Source: Lachnospiraceae bacterium (GTDB lineage Bacteria; Bacillota; Clostridia; Lachnospirales; Lachnospiraceae). Taken from it: a DNA stretch of 57,380 nucleotides. The position numbers and the translations under genes are program-made. Within the stretch, counting starts at the first letter, position 1, and each line of letters opens with the position of its first letter. Below, piece after piece: positions 9,366 through 18,383 of this stretch. The notes beneath the pieces are model-generated. The model was given only the letters and a program-made list of their open reading frames with translations. It ran no database searches and was not told the DNA's origin. The stretch spans positions 1-57,380 of the forward strand of contig JAUNDD010000011.1 of assembly GCA_030526245.1 (NCBI GenBank). The letters are read 5' to 3'.

Positions 9366-10460
9366 ATGCTGACGCAAGAACACAGCTATCACTTCACAAC
9401 CGACTATCTGTGCAGCCGCGGACTGGATCCGGCGGACTGCCTGTTTTTTGATATCGAAACTACGGGCTTTCGCGCCTCATCCTCCCACCTGTACATGATC
9501 GGGGTGGCCTGCCTCGGAAAAGATGGCTGGCGGATCCTGCAGTGGATGGCCGAAAAACCCTCCGAGGAAGCTCTGCTGCTGCGCACCTTTGCCGCTTTCA
9601 TCCGTCCCTATTCGACGATGATCCAGTTTAACGGCAATCGCTTTGACATTCCCTATCTGGAGGAAAAATATGCCCAGTACGGCCTTCCCTCGCCTTTCAC
9701 CGGTTTCACACAGTGCGAAGACCTGTATGTTCTGATCCGGCCGCTGAAGAAGCTGCTGGGTCTGCCCCGCCTGAACCAGAAGACCGTCGAAAGCTTTCTG
9801 TGTCTCCAGCGCCAGGACCCCTATAACGGCGGCGAGCTGATCCAGGTATACCGGCAGTTCGTCAAGACCGGTGATCCGGCCGAAGCAGATAAGCTCTGGC
9901 TCCATAACCGGGAGGATGTAGAAGGCATGCTGGCTCTGACCGCTCTCTATGCTTATGTCGCCCTTCAAGACCCGGATCTTTCTCCCCAGCGGCTTTGCTT
10001 CCGTCAGTCCGATGACCTGATGACCCTTACCTTCTCCTGGCAGCAGGATGTTTCTTTCCCGACCAGGCTGCAAATCAGGCCCGAAGTTTTTCCGGTTGTT
10101 ATCGAATTAGCGGACCAGCAGGTCCATATCCACGTCTCATTTTTGGAGGGTACCCTGCTGCATTTCCTGCCGGACTGGAAAGACTACTATTATCTGCCGG
10201 AGCTGGATGAAGCCTACCACAAAAGTGTCTCCAGCTTTGCCGATGCCTCCCACCGGGTCAAGGCCCGTCCGGAAAACTGCCGCATCCGGCAGAATGGTCT
10301 GTTTTTACCCCAGCCATCCGCTTGTTTTACGCCTGTCTTCCAGCACGAATTCAAGGATCCGGTCTACTGGCTCCATGCGGATGAAAGCTTTGTCGGCAGC
10401 CCCGACACTATTGTGAGATACGCACAGGTTCTCATGCAAAATATTCTGAATATAGTATAA
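9366..10460 (+). CDS. YprB-like ribonuclease H-fold exonuclease domain protein
   Basis: The start at 9366 is chosen because CAGGAGG lies 8 nt upstream; the frame is open further 5' without a ribosome site. The 364-residue product has DEDD-exonuclease motifs: FFDIETTGF (Asp29, Glu31), IQFNGNRFDIPYLEEKY around residue 90, and HNREDVEGM around residue 180. These match the YprB-type RNase H-like domain, a predicted 3'-5' nuclease. The C-terminal half, about 150 residues, is not recognised. It is one of only two plus-strand genes, divergent from the adhesin gene. The substrate is unknown. Confidence 0.82.
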   Translation: MLTQEHSYHFTTDYLCSRGLDPADCLFFDIETTGFRASSSHLYMIGVACLGKDGWRILQWMAEKPSEEALLLRTFAAFIRPYSTMIQFNGNRFDIPYLEEKYAQYGLPSPFTGFTQCEDLYVLIRPLKKLLGLPRLNQKTVESFLCLQRQDPYNGGELIQVYRQFVKTGDPAEADKLWLHNREDVEGMLALTALYAYVALQDPDLSPQRLCFRQSDDLMTLTFSWQQDVSFPTRLQIRPEVFPVVIELADQQVHIHVSFLEGTLLHFLPDWKDYYYLPELDEAYHKSVSSFADASHRVKARPENCRIRQNGLFLPQPSACFTPVFQHEFKDPVYWLHADESFVGSPDTIVRYAQVLMQNILNIV

Positions 10461-10558
10461 TAATACCATAAATCTTTTTTAAAAACACACCTATCAGGTA
10501 TGTTATCGTCCCATCATACAAATGAACAATCCTCATTCCGCAACTCATTTTACGAATC

Positions 10559-10588
10559 AAAAAAGACTGCCGGTTACCCGACAGTCTT
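10559..10588 (-). terminator. Intrinsic terminator of rpsA
   Basis: An 11-bp stem (arms 10563-10573 and 10578-10588, AAGACTGTCGG type) with a short loop and a run of T on the minus strand, about 35 nt after the rpsA stop. It may also limit read-through from the convergent plus-strand nuclease gene. Confidence 0.8.
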
Positions 10589-10621
10589 TCATTATTATTC
10601 AGATAAATTCAGCAGTCTGAA

Positions 10622-11707
10622 TTACTCCTCGTCAGCAGCTTCTTCTGCTGCAGCCGGAGCTTCCAGAGCCTTCATGCTGAGGCTGATCTTCTTGTCAGCT
10701 TCGTTGAAGTCAACGATTCTGGCAGTGATCTCCTGGCCAGTCTTCAGAACGTCAGACGGCTTGTCAACATGATCGTGAGAGATCTGAGAAACGTGCAGCA
10801 GAGCATCAACGCCCGGCTCAAGCTCTACGAATGCACCGAAATCGGTCATACGAGCTACACGGCCAGTGATTACGTTGCCAACTGCGAACTTCTCGGAAGC
10901 GTTCAGCCACGGATTCTTCTCCGGGAACTTCAGGGACAGAGCGATCTTCTCGCCGTTGATGTCCTTGATCAGAACTTCCATCTCTTCGCCAACCTTGAAT
11001 ACCTTCTTCGGATTCTCAACATGTCCCCAGGACATCTCAGAGATATGAAGCAGACCGTCAGCGCCGCCCAGGTCGATGAATGCACCGAAATCAGTTACAT
11101 TCTTAACAACGCCGGTAACCTTGTCGCCAACAGCGATGCGAGCGAAAAGCTCTTCCTGCATCTGTTTCTTCTTCTCAACCAGAAGCTGCTTGCGGTCACC
11201 GATGATTCTTCTTCTTCTCGGGTTGAACTCGGTGATAACGAATTCGATTTCCTGACCTGCATACTTCTCCAGGTTCTTTTCATAGGTGTCAGAAACAAGA
11301 CTAGCCGGAATGAATACTCTTGCTTCTTCAACAACTGCGATCAGACCACCGTTGAGTACCTGAACTACCGGAGCAGTCAGAACCTCATGGTTGTTCATAG
11401 CCTCTTCAAGTCTCTTGTTGCCCTTCTCAGCAGCAAGTCTCTTGTAGGTCAGAATGATCTGTCCTTCGCCGTCATTCACCTTCATAACTTTTGCTTCCAG
11501 TTTTTCGTCTACGTGAACCAGCTCACGAAGATCTGCGTTGGAATCGTTCGTAAATTCATTACGGGAAATGATACCGTCAGCCTTGCAGCCGATGTTCAGG
11601 ATGATCTCGTCTTCCTTTACATCAATAATAGTACCTTCTACGATCTCTCCGTTGTGAATTGTCTTGAAAGATTCTTCAAGCATCTGTTCGAAACTCATTT
11701 CAGACAT
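10622..11707 (-). CDS. rpsA: 30S ribosomal protein S1 homologue (four S1 domains)
   Basis: A 361-residue protein with four S1 RNA-binding domains at about residues 18-86, 103-168, 189-257 and 274-345. The third and fourth carry the typical VTDFGAFIDLGG and MTDFGAFVELEP strands and end in IALSLK and ISLSMK. The tail is acidic. S1 helps mRNA docking on the small ribosomal subunit; the Firmicutes type is shorter than the six-domain proteobacterial form. An AGGAGG site precedes the ATG. Its first 13 nt overlap the end of the cmk-ispH gene, so the two are translationally linked. Confidence 0.92.
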   Translation of the reverse strand: MSEMSFEQMLEESFKTIHNGEIVEGTIIDVKEDEIILNIGCKADGIISRNEFTNDSNADLRELVHVDEKLEAKVMKVNDGEGQIILTYKRLAAEKGNKRLEEAMNNHEVLTAPVVQVLNGGLIAVVEEARVFIPASLVSDTYEKNLEKYAGQEIEFVITEFNPRRRRIIGDRKQLLVEKKKQMQEELFARIAVGDKVTGVVKNVTDFGAFIDLGGADGLLHISEMSWGHVENPKKVFKVGEEMEVLIKDINGEKIALSLKFPEKNPWLNASEKFAVGNVITGRVARMTDFGAFVELEPGVDALLHVSQISHDHVDKPSDVLKTGQEITARIVDFNEADKKISLSMKALEAPAAAEEAADEE

Positions 11708-13209
11708 TGGTGTGAAACCTCCTCGATTAAGTTATTGGGAGTTGAAGCTCCCGCTGTAATACCTACACAACCACTGGATGGCAAAAGACTAACATCAAAA
11801 TCAACGAGTGACTGGATATAGAACGTCTGCTCACACTCGCTCCGGCAGATCTCATAGAGCTTCTGCGTATTGGAGCTGTGTCTGCCTCCGATAACAATCA
11901 TGGCATCGCAGTTTTGCGCCAGTTTTCTGGCCTCTGCCTGACGTTCCTCTGTTGCGTTACAAATGGTATTCAGTATGTCTGTGTAATAATATCGTAAATT
12001 CTTGATGATTTCAACTATTTTTGAAAACTTTTTAGAATCAAAAGTTGTCTGGCTGACCACGCAGATCTTCGCATCCTCCGATGTCTTAAAGGCTCTGGCC
12101 TCCTCTTCTGTGGCGATCACCTGCACCTTTCCGCTGATCCAGCCGCAGATTCCCTGCACCTCCGGATGATCAGCACTGCCGATGATCAGAATCTCCCAGC
12201 CCTGCTCGCTTTTTTCTTTAACAATTTTGTGAATTTTCTTAACAAACGGACAGGTGGCATCCACCAGCGTCAGTCCCTGGCGTTCGATCTGCTGATAAAT
12301 ACTGCGGCCGACACCGTGAGAGCGGATGATCACGGTTCCCTCCGTGATCTCCGACAGCTCTTCCTCGGAGGCGATCACACGCACACCCTTTTTCTCCAGA
12401 TCACTCACCACCTGCTCATTGTGGATGATCGGTCCGAATGTGTAGATCGGCTTGCGTCCCTTCTGTGCTTCCTCATAACAGGTCTCTACCGCCCGGCGCA
12501 CACCAAAGCAGAAGCCGGCGGTTTCAGCAGTTATGACTCGCCTGGCACGGCGGCTGTCAGCCAGCTGAACAATGGTCTCGATGCTCTCTTCCAGGGTCAG
12601 ATCCGAGGTATCTACCAGCACGGCATCCTCTGCCTGACAAAGCGGCGATTCCTCCCGGTGCATATCCCGGTAGTCCCGCTCGATAATGTCTGCCTTGATC
12701 TCTTCCAGCGTACACTCTACGCCCTTTTCCTGCTGCTCAAGGTATCTTCTTTTGGCACGCACGTCTGCGGAAGCCGTCAGGAAGATCTTCAGCTGAGCAT
12801 CCGGCAGGATCTTGGTGCCGATATCCCGGCCATCCATCAGAACATCCTGGGATTTTGCCATATCCCGCTGCAGCTTAAGCAGGCTGGCACGTACTTCCTT
12901 CTTGGAGGAACTGATGGATGCCATACGGCTGACCTCCTCGGTCCGGATCAGTCCGGTCACATTTTCACCGTTCAGATACATCTGCTGCAGGCCATCTTCA
13001 TAGCCCAGGCGGATCTCGATCTGTGAAAGCGCCCGACTGAGCGCCTCCGTATCCTCACAATCCGTTCCTGTCCGAAGCAGATACAGTGCAATCGTCCGAT
13101 ACATCGCTCCCGTGTCCACATATACCGCGCCCAGTCTGGCTGCCGCTGCCTTGGCAATGGTACTCTTACCGGCTCCGGCCGGTCCGTCTATTGCAATCGC
13201 AAAACCCAT
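11695..13209 (-). CDS. cmk-ispH: Fusion of cytidylate kinase and HMBPP reductase (IspH)
   Basis: The start at 13209 is preferred to ATG 13221 because GGAGAGAG precedes it. Residues 1 to about 220 are cytidylate kinase, with P-loop GPAGAGKST, DTGAMYR and DGRDIGT, phosphorylating CMP/dCMP. Residues from about 228 to the end are IspH, the [4Fe-4S] enzyme of the last non-mevalonate step; cluster cysteines appear in AGFCFGVRRA, DATCPFVKK and CNATEERQ. Both halves look complete. IspH fused to ribosomal protein S1 is known in Clostridia; here the order is Cmk-IspH followed by an overlapping, separate S1 gene. Confidence 0.92.
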   Translation of the reverse strand: MGFAIAIDGPAGAGKSTIAKAAAARLGAVYVDTGAMYRTIALYLLRTGTDCEDTEALSRALSQIEIRLGYEDGLQQMYLNGENVTGLIRTEEVSRMASISSSKKEVRASLLKLQRDMAKSQDVLMDGRDIGTKILPDAQLKIFLTASADVRAKRRYLEQQEKGVECTLEEIKADIIERDYRDMHREESPLCQAEDAVLVDTSDLTLEESIETIVQLADSRRARRVITAETAGFCFGVRRAVETCYEEAQKGRKPIYTFGPIIHNEQVVSDLEKKGVRVIASEEELSEITEGTVIIRSHGVGRSIYQQIERQGLTLVDATCPFVKKIHKIVKEKSEQGWEILIIGSADHPEVQGICGWISGKVQVIATEEEARAFKTSEDAKICVVSQTTFDSKKFSKIVEIIKNLRYYYTDILNTICNATEERQAEARKLAQNCDAMIVIGGRHSSNTQKLYEICRSECEQTFYIQSLVDFDVSLLPSSGCVGITAGASTPNNLIEEVSHQCLK

Positions 13210-13413
13210 ATCTCTCTCCATTCCGCCGCCATCTTCTGCAGGTGGCGTGCTTTCTCTTTTCTATTCTCTATATCTATTACTCCGATTTCCGGTGTTTTCA
13301 AAATCAGTTTTATCCATGACCTTATGATCGTTTCGCCTCACGGCGAAAACTGCAGTCAACCTAAACTCTGACCATAGTTTTCCTTGCCATAGCTTTCCTG
13401 ATCAAGGCCCCGC

Positions 13414-14673
13414 TCACACCATCTCAGCCGCTGCCAGTCCTGCCGCATGTCCGGTGGACCAGGCGATCTGAAGATTGTAGCCGCCGGTCACCGCATCCAG
13501 ATCCAGCACCTCTCCGGCAAAGTACAGCCCGCCGGTCAGCTTCGATTCCATGGTGTCCGGCTTGACCTGGCGCACGTCCACGCCGCCCCGGGTCACCACT
13601 GCCTCATTGTAGCCGCGCATGCCCACAACACGACAGGTAAAGCACTTGGTCACCTCCACCAGCCGCTGCCGTTCCTCCCTGGAGATCTCATGGATCGGAC
13701 GGCTCGGATCCAGCTCGCTTCTGGACAGGATCACCGGAATCAGACTGGACGGATAGACCTTCGCCAGTACATTTTTCAAAAATCCGTTCTGATGAGCAGC
13801 AAACTCCCGCAGGAAACGCTCATCCAGCTGCTGCCGGGAGATGGCCGGCTTCAGGTCGATCATCATATTCAGCTCGCCCTTCTCCTTCAGCTTTTTGCCC
13901 ACCTTGGCACTGGCCGACAGAATCAGCGGACCCGTTACTCCAAAATGAGTAAACATCATTTCGCCGAATTCGTCAAACAACGTTTTCTTGCCGTCCTTAA
14001 TGGTGACCTGGATATTCCGCAGGGACAGTCCCTGCAGCAGGCGCGTATCCTCATCCGCCGTATTGAAGGGTACCAATGAGGGAGACAGCTCCGTCACCGT
14101 ATGCCCTGCTGCTTTCGCAAAGCGATACCCGTCTCCGGTGGAACCGGTGGTGGGATAGGAAAGACCGCCGGTACATACGATCACCGCATCCGCCTTCACC
14201 CATTCGCCGTCCATCAGACGCACACCCTCGCAGACACTTCCCTCCTGCGCATCGGAAAGCAGCAGTTCCTTCACGCCGCAGTTTAAATGGATCCGCACGC
14301 CCAGCCGCTTCATCTCCCGGGCCAGCGCTCCGGTCACATCGGAGGCGTGATCCGATACCGGGAACACGCGCTGTCCGCGCTCCACCTTCACCGGCGTTCC
14401 GGCCTCCTCAAAAAACTGCATGACATCCTCTGCCGTAAAGCCGTACAGCGCACTGTACAGAAACTTCCGATTGCTGCAGACATGCTCCGGGAACTGGGAC
14501 GTCTCGCAGGCATTCGTCAGATTGCAGCGTCCCTTTCCCGTGATGTAGATCTTTTTTCCCAGCTTCTCATTCTTCTCATACAGGTCCACCTCGGCGCCCT
14601 GACCGGCTGCGGCAATGGCTGCCATCATGCCGGCGGCACCGCCGCCCACGACCACGATCCTTCTGTTGCTCAC
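13414..14673 (-). CDS. YhiN/HI0933-like FAD-dependent oxidoreductase
   Basis: A 419-residue flavoprotein with an N-terminal dinucleotide fold IVVVGGGAAGMMAAI (residues 5-19), the family signature GKKIYITGKGRCNLTN (about 38-53) and a C-terminal FAD motif FAGEVLDLDAVTGGYNLQ. This matches the HI0933/YhiN family, often annotated as NAD(P)/FAD-dependent oxidoreductase; the physiological substrate is not established. Translation starts at GTG (14671-14673), preceded by GAGAGGAAAC. It lies between the histidine kinase and cmk-ispH genes, the latter about 200 nt downstream. Confidence 0.88.
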   Translation of the reverse strand: MSNRRIVVVGGGAAGMMAAIAAAGQGAEVDLYEKNEKLGKKIYITGKGRCNLTNACETSQFPEHVCSNRKFLYSALYGFTAEDVMQFFEEAGTPVKVERGQRVFPVSDHASDVTGALAREMKRLGVRIHLNCGVKELLLSDAQEGSVCEGVRLMDGEWVKADAVIVCTGGLSYPTTGSTGDGYRFAKAAGHTVTELSPSLVPFNTADEDTRLLQGLSLRNIQVTIKDGKKTLFDEFGEMMFTHFGVTGPLILSASAKVGKKLKEKGELNMMIDLKPAISRQQLDERFLREFAAHQNGFLKNVLAKVYPSSLIPVILSRSELDPSRPIHEISREERQRLVEVTKCFTCRVVGMRGYNEAVVTRGGVDVRQVKPDTMESKLTGGLYFAGEVLDLDAVTGGYNLQIAWSTGHAAGLAAAEMV

Positions 14674-14792
14674 GTTTCCTCTCTTTCCTCAGCACTCGAG
14701 CCCCGGACCTCCGCTTGCATGCTCATCAAAAACAGCGTCCCGGCAGGCTTCTTCTATTTTTACTACAAAATCACTTCGTTTTTTCGAACCGG

Positions 14793-16316
14793 TCAATCGT
14801 CAGCCTCATCCGCCGTGTTCCCAGCATCGACCAGTCCGGCCTGTCCGTCCAGCTCAAACCAGAACTCTACGCCATCCTCACAATTACGGACACCAAAGCC
14901 CTGTCCCAGGGAGTCCATAATCGCCTTGACGATGGAGAGCCCCACGCCGCTGCCGCCGTACTCCCGGGTCCTGGCCTTGTCGACCTTGTAAAACTTCTCC
15001 CACACCCGGTCCAGCGCTTCCTCGGGAATCAGCTTGCCGGTATTGCGCACACCGGTCCGCCAGACTCCATCCCGCTGTGTCAACGACACCAGGATCCGCC
15101 GCTCACCCTCCGCATGGTTCATGGCATTGCTCAGATAATTGGTCAGCACCTCTTCCACCTTAAAGGGCGGTCCCCAGGCAAAGGCTTTTTCCGGCCCCTG
15201 GTACTCAATGGAGATGTCCTTCGGCTGCGCCAGGATCTGAACCTCCGCCACCTTGTCCTGAATCATCTCTGCCAGATCAAACCGTTCCAGCTCCTCCGGG
15301 TTCTCGCCGCTTTCCAGCTGCATCAGTTCCATCAGCTTGCGGACCATGTTGTCCATCTTTCCGGCTTCATCCATGATCACTTCACAGTAGAAATTCCGGC
15401 TCTCCTCATCTTCACAGATGCCCTCCTGCAGACCTTCCGCATAACCCTGGATCAGCGCCAGCGGCGTCTTCAGTTCATGGGATACACTGGCCAGAAATTC
15501 CCGGCGCATCTCATCGATCCGGGTCTTCGCCTCGATATCCTTCTCCAGCTGCAGGTTCGCCGACTTCAGCTGGGCAATGGAACTCTCCAGCGTTTCGGAC
15601 ATCTGATTAAAATGGTCACCCAGCTGACCGATCTCATTCTTACCGCCACTGGTGTACTTGGCATCAAAATCCAGCTCCGCCATCCGCTTGGACAGCTCCG
15701 TCAGCTCCCGAACCGGTCGGGTGATCTGCCGGGAGATCCACACGCTCAATGCGATGCACACCAGCACCGCCAGCACGCTGAAGTAGACCATAAACCGCAT
15801 GGAGATCGCCGCATTGATCCGGATACTCTCCAGCGGGATACGCATCATAAAAAAGCCGCCGGCCGAGATGGATCCCCACATCTCCAGATAAGCCATCTTC
15901 ATGCGCTCATCATTTTTCTTCTGAATGGTATACCGCTCGGTCTCCTTCAGGATCTGGGCATCCCCCTTCTCCAGCCCCGCCGTATAACCAAACAGTCTGA
16001 CTTCCATAATATCACTGTTTTTGCTGTTTGTCGCAATCAGAGAATTATAATTCCGGTCCACTACCACCAGACTGATATTGTTGGAGCTGACCAGCTGGGA
16101 AAACTCTCCCGAAAAATAGCCGGCATCCAGATACTCTTCATCGATATGCTCATCCAGTCCGCGGTAAGCCTGCTCCAGTGTCTGCTCCAGCTGTTGGGTA
16201 TAGAAACGCTCCAGAAACACCCTGTTGATCAGCAGTGTGGCGGCAATCAGCGTACCGGTCACCAGCATAAAGATCAGCGCGATCTGTCCGGCCAGCGAAT
16301 GCTTGATCTTTTTCAT
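14793..16316 (-). CDS. Membrane sensor histidine kinase
   Basis: A 507-residue kinase. The first helix (about 7-30) and second helix (FMVYFSVLAVLVCIALSVWI, about 173-192) frame an extracellular sensing loop of about 140 residues. A HAMP linker (ITRPVRELTELSKRMAEL), HisKA with phospho-accepting His in SVSHELKTPL, and an ATPase domain with N-box YLSNAMNH and G-box GGSGVGLSIV follow. It overlaps the upstream response-regulator gene by 4 nt (ATGA), so the two form one operon and presumably one signalling pair. The stimulus is not deducible. All catalytic boxes look intact. Confidence 0.92.
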   Translation of the reverse strand: MKKIKHSLAGQIALIFMLVTGTLIAATLLINRVFLERFYTQQLEQTLEQAYRGLDEHIDEEYLDAGYFSGEFSQLVSSNNISLVVVDRNYNSLIATNSKNSDIMEVRLFGYTAGLEKGDAQILKETERYTIQKKNDERMKMAYLEMWGSISAGGFFMMRIPLESIRINAAISMRFMVYFSVLAVLVCIALSVWISRQITRPVRELTELSKRMAELDFDAKYTSGGKNEIGQLGDHFNQMSETLESSIAQLKSANLQLEKDIEAKTRIDEMRREFLASVSHELKTPLALIQGYAEGLQEGICEDEESRNFYCEVIMDEAGKMDNMVRKLMELMQLESGENPEELERFDLAEMIQDKVAEVQILAQPKDISIEYQGPEKAFAWGPPFKVEEVLTNYLSNAMNHAEGERRILVSLTQRDGVWRTGVRNTGKLIPEEALDRVWEKFYKVDKARTREYGGSGVGLSIVKAIMDSLGQGFGVRNCEDGVEFWFELDGQAGLVDAGNTADEADD

Positions 16317-16993
16317 TCCTCGACCTCAAACTTATATCCGATACTGCGGATGGTATGAATATAATCTCCGTATTTTCCCATCTTGCTGCGCAGCTTTTTC
16401 ACATGCGTATCGATGGTGCGGGCATCTCCGTAGTAGTCAAAATTCCAGACTCCGTTCAGGATCTTCTCCCGGGAAAGAGCAATGCCCTCATTTTCCGCGA
16501 AATAGGTCAAAAGCTCAAACTCCTTAAAGCTCAGCTCGATGGGCTGTCCTTCGATGGTCACCTGATGGGCCGACTTGTTGATCTCGATCTGCCCCACCCG
16601 GATCAGATCCTCACTGCTGCCCGGATTGGTCCGACGCAGGATCGCCTCGATCCGCGCCAGCAGGATCTTCGGCCGCACCGGCTTCGTAATATACTCATCC
16701 ACGCCCAGTTCAAATCCAAGCAGCTCATCCCGCTCATCCGACCGGGCCGTCAGCATAATGATGGGCACCTTCGACTGATCCCGAATCGCCCGGCATACCT
16801 CCCAGCCGTCCATCCGGGGCATCATCACATCCAGGAGCACCAGTGCGATCTCCTTGTCCGCATAAAACTTCTCCAGTGCTTCCTCACCGTCACCGGCTTC
16901 CACCACATCAAACCCGGCATGCACCAGGAAGTCGTGTACCACCTTTCTCATTCTGGCTTCATCATCTACGATCAGAACCTTTAATTTATCCAT
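16313..16993 (-). CDS. OmpR/PhoB-type response regulator
   Basis: The start at 16993 (MDKLKVLIVDDE) has AAGAGG about 9 nt upstream; the longer frame from 17056 lacks a receiver-like extension. The receiver domain holds the acidic pocket VDDE, the phosphorylated Asp in LLDVMMPRMDG, and the conserved Lys in ITKPVRP. A C-terminal winged helix contains ALSREKILNGVWNFDYYGDARTID-like segments and THVKKLRSKMG. It should be phosphorylated by the kinase encoded immediately downstream. At 226 residues it has the normal length for the family. Targets are unknown. Confidence 0.92.
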   Translation of the reverse strand: MDKLKVLIVDDEARMRKVVHDFLVHAGFDVVEAGDGEEALEKFYADKEIALVLLDVMMPRMDGWEVCRAIRDQSKVPIIMLTARSDERDELLGFELGVDEYITKPVRPKILLARIEAILRRTNPGSSEDLIRVGQIEINKSAHQVTIEGQPIELSFKEFELLTYFAENEGIALSREKILNGVWNFDYYGDARTIDTHVKKLRSKMGKYGDYIHTIRSIGYKFEVEE

Positions 16994-17121
16994 ATGCTGT
17001 GCCTCTTTTCCAGTATCATTTTTTCTTAACGTAGCACGCCTTTGTGTCGTTTTCATGTTCTCGGGCAGCCGCCTCAGCGAGCGTTGGATCTGGACAGGAG
17101 CTGCTCTATATCTACAAAAGG

Positions 17122-17150
17122 AAAAACCGGCGGGCTCAAAGCCTGCCGGT
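17122..17150 (-). terminator. Intrinsic terminator of the tmRNA gene
   Basis: A strong GC-rich hairpin, ACCGGCAGGC paired with GCCCGCCGGT, followed on the minus strand by TTTTTCC. It lies 16 nt past the CCA end of tmRNA. Confidence 0.85.
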
Positions 17151-17165
17151 CATTCAAAAAACCTA

Positions 17166-17503
17166 TGGAGTAGACGGGAATTGAACCCGTGTCCGAAAAC
17201 CACTCCCCTGTCCTTCTACTATCATAGTCTGTTATTTGACATTCCCTCCGGCAGGCGAGAGCAGACACCCTTCTGCGTTCAGTAGCTTCATGATACGCCC
17301 GTATGCGCAAAGCTTAACATACGTCGTTTCCTGCATATTCGACGCCCGGATCACAATGTGCAGGTGCACTGTGGCGGACGGCTGTCAATTAGGCAGCGAG
17401 TGCTACGTTTTCGTTAGCGTTTAATTTTAAGGTTGCGAGTTAACGCATCGCCTGCGGATAGCTTCTCCAGCTTCACAGCCCCCGTCGAAACCTTTACTAC
17501 CCC
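17166..17503 (-). ncRNA. ssrA: Transfer-messenger RNA (tmRNA)
   Basis: A 338-nt one-piece tmRNA. The 5' end GGGGTAGTAAAGGTTTCGAC (from 17503) pairs with the 3' end CTACTCCA (CCA at 17166-17168), and the T-arm GGGTTCAATTCCCG is present. The tag reading frame lies at 17389-17436; the resume codon is inferred to be GCA by comparison with the E. coli context, giving ATLKLNANENVALAA and then TAA. The tag ends in the usual ALAA degradation signal. tmRNA rescues stalled ribosomes together with SmpB, whose gene lies directly upstream. Confidence 0.95.
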
Positions 17504-17630
17504 GGATCATGCACCTGACGGTGCGATCGAAGCGCCGGTGCCTGATGTAAGATCAAACAGCTGCACTGCTCTGCCGCCCTGCAGTATTCCGCAAAGGCAA
17601 CAGTCCTTCGTTTCAACGAATGTGAACTAT
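17504..17630 (-). other. 5' leader of the tmRNA precursor
   Basis: About 120 nt lie between the predicted transcription start (near 17624) and the mature tmRNA 5' end. The stretch is GC-rich and can form local hairpins, for instance a long imperfect one at about 17504-17548 (GGCACC pairing with GGTGC). It contains no ORF with a ribosome site. It is presumably removed by RNase P. Confidence 0.45.
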
Positions 17631-17659
17631 ATTATACCCATGGCTTCCATCCGTGTCAA
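17631..17659 (-). promoter_or_regulatory. Consensus sigma-A promoter for tmRNA
   Basis: A perfect TTGACA (17654-17659), a 17-nt spacer and a perfect TATAAT (17631-17636) on the minus strand. This is the best promoter match in the window and fits the high level expected for tmRNA. Confidence 0.85.
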
Positions 17660-17743
17660 ACCGGATTTCCACCTTGTCCTGACCTTCCCAAAAACCGGCG
17701 AATACATCCTTCCGACTTTCAGAAATGCCATCTTTTCCGGATC

Positions 17744-18217
17744 TCAGCCCAGATTGCGGATCTTAAATTCCTTCTCCGCTTCACGGCGCTGGTCCTTCTT
17801 GGCGATGTCCGCCCTCTTGTCATACAGCTTCTTGCCTCGAGCCAGACCGACCTGGACCTTAACCAGACTTCCCTTGAAATAGACCTGCAGCGGTACGAGG
17901 GTCAGCCCCTTTTCCTTGATCTTTCCCATCAGCTTGTTGATCTCACTCTTGTGCATCAGCAGCTTTCTCGTCCGAAGCGGATCCTTGTTGAAAATATTGC
18001 CCTTCTCATACGGACTGATATGCATGCCCTGGATAAAGACCTCTCCCTTATCGATGCGGATAAAGGACTCCTTGATGCTGCATTTGCCCATACGGATCGA
18101 CTTGACCTCCGTGCCGGCCAGCTCGATGCCTGCCTCATAGGTCTCATCAATAAAATAGTCGTGATACGCCTTTTTGTTATTGGCGATCAGCTTTGTCCCT
18201 TCTTTTGCCATACACAT
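17744..18217 (-). CDS. smpB: SsrA-binding protein SmpB
   Basis: A 157-residue protein with the SmpB core: [33 protein letters not shown], the central [17 protein letters not shown], and the basic tail beginning [15 protein letters not shown]. SmpB binds the tRNA-like domain of tmRNA and places it in the A site of stalled ribosomes; the tail reaches into the mRNA channel. The start could be ATG 18217 or ATG 18211 (MAKEG); both have a GAGGTGAAAGG-type site in range. It lies just upstream of ssrA on the same strand, but tmRNA has its own promoter. Confidence 0.95.
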   Translation of the reverse strand: MCMAKEGTKLIANNKKAYHDYFIDETYEAGIELAGTEVKSIRMGKCSIKESFIRIDKGEVFIQGMHISPYEKGNIFNKDPLRTRKLLMHKSEINKLMGKIKEKGLTLVPLQVYFKGSLVKVQVGLARGKKLYDKRADIAKKDQRREAEKEFKIRNLG

Positions 18218-18242
18218 CCGCCTTTCACCTCAGTCAACGTTT

Positions 18243-18335
18243 CCCCACTTCTTGCTCATATCGGGGCGTGTCATTAAGTCACGTCTCCACTTTCATGCAA
18301 GCATGAAGTGGAGAGTGACTTTTGACACTTTAATC
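18243..18335 (+). repeat. Palindromic repeat family A, copy 1
   Basis: A 93-bp intergenic sequence, from CCCCACTTCTTGC to GACACTTTAATC, that differs by one base from 52481-52573 and is related to an inverted copy at 33614-33685. Its core is a long hairpin: GTGTCA, AGTCAC and TCTCCACTT on the left are matched by AAGTGGAGA, GTGACTT and TGACAC on the right. It lies between smpB and the secG terminator. Strand is given by the orientation of this copy. Confidence 0.85.
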
Positions 18336-18383
18336 ATAGAACAAAGCGTGCTTTGCACGCTAGCCGCTTTGCGGCGGTTGTTC

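Noticed and set aside
13320-13345. Hairpin GTTTCGCC/GGCGAAAAC upstream of cmk-ispH as a terminator
   Set aside because: The stem is reasonable, but no T-tract follows on the minus strand.
14715-16358. A 547-residue plus-strand ORF
   Set aside because: It is the antisense shadow of the histidine kinase gene, with His/Leu/Gln-rich composition typical of such shadows. The same applies to long plus-strand ORFs at 24303-26357, 48191-50182 and 44988-46601.
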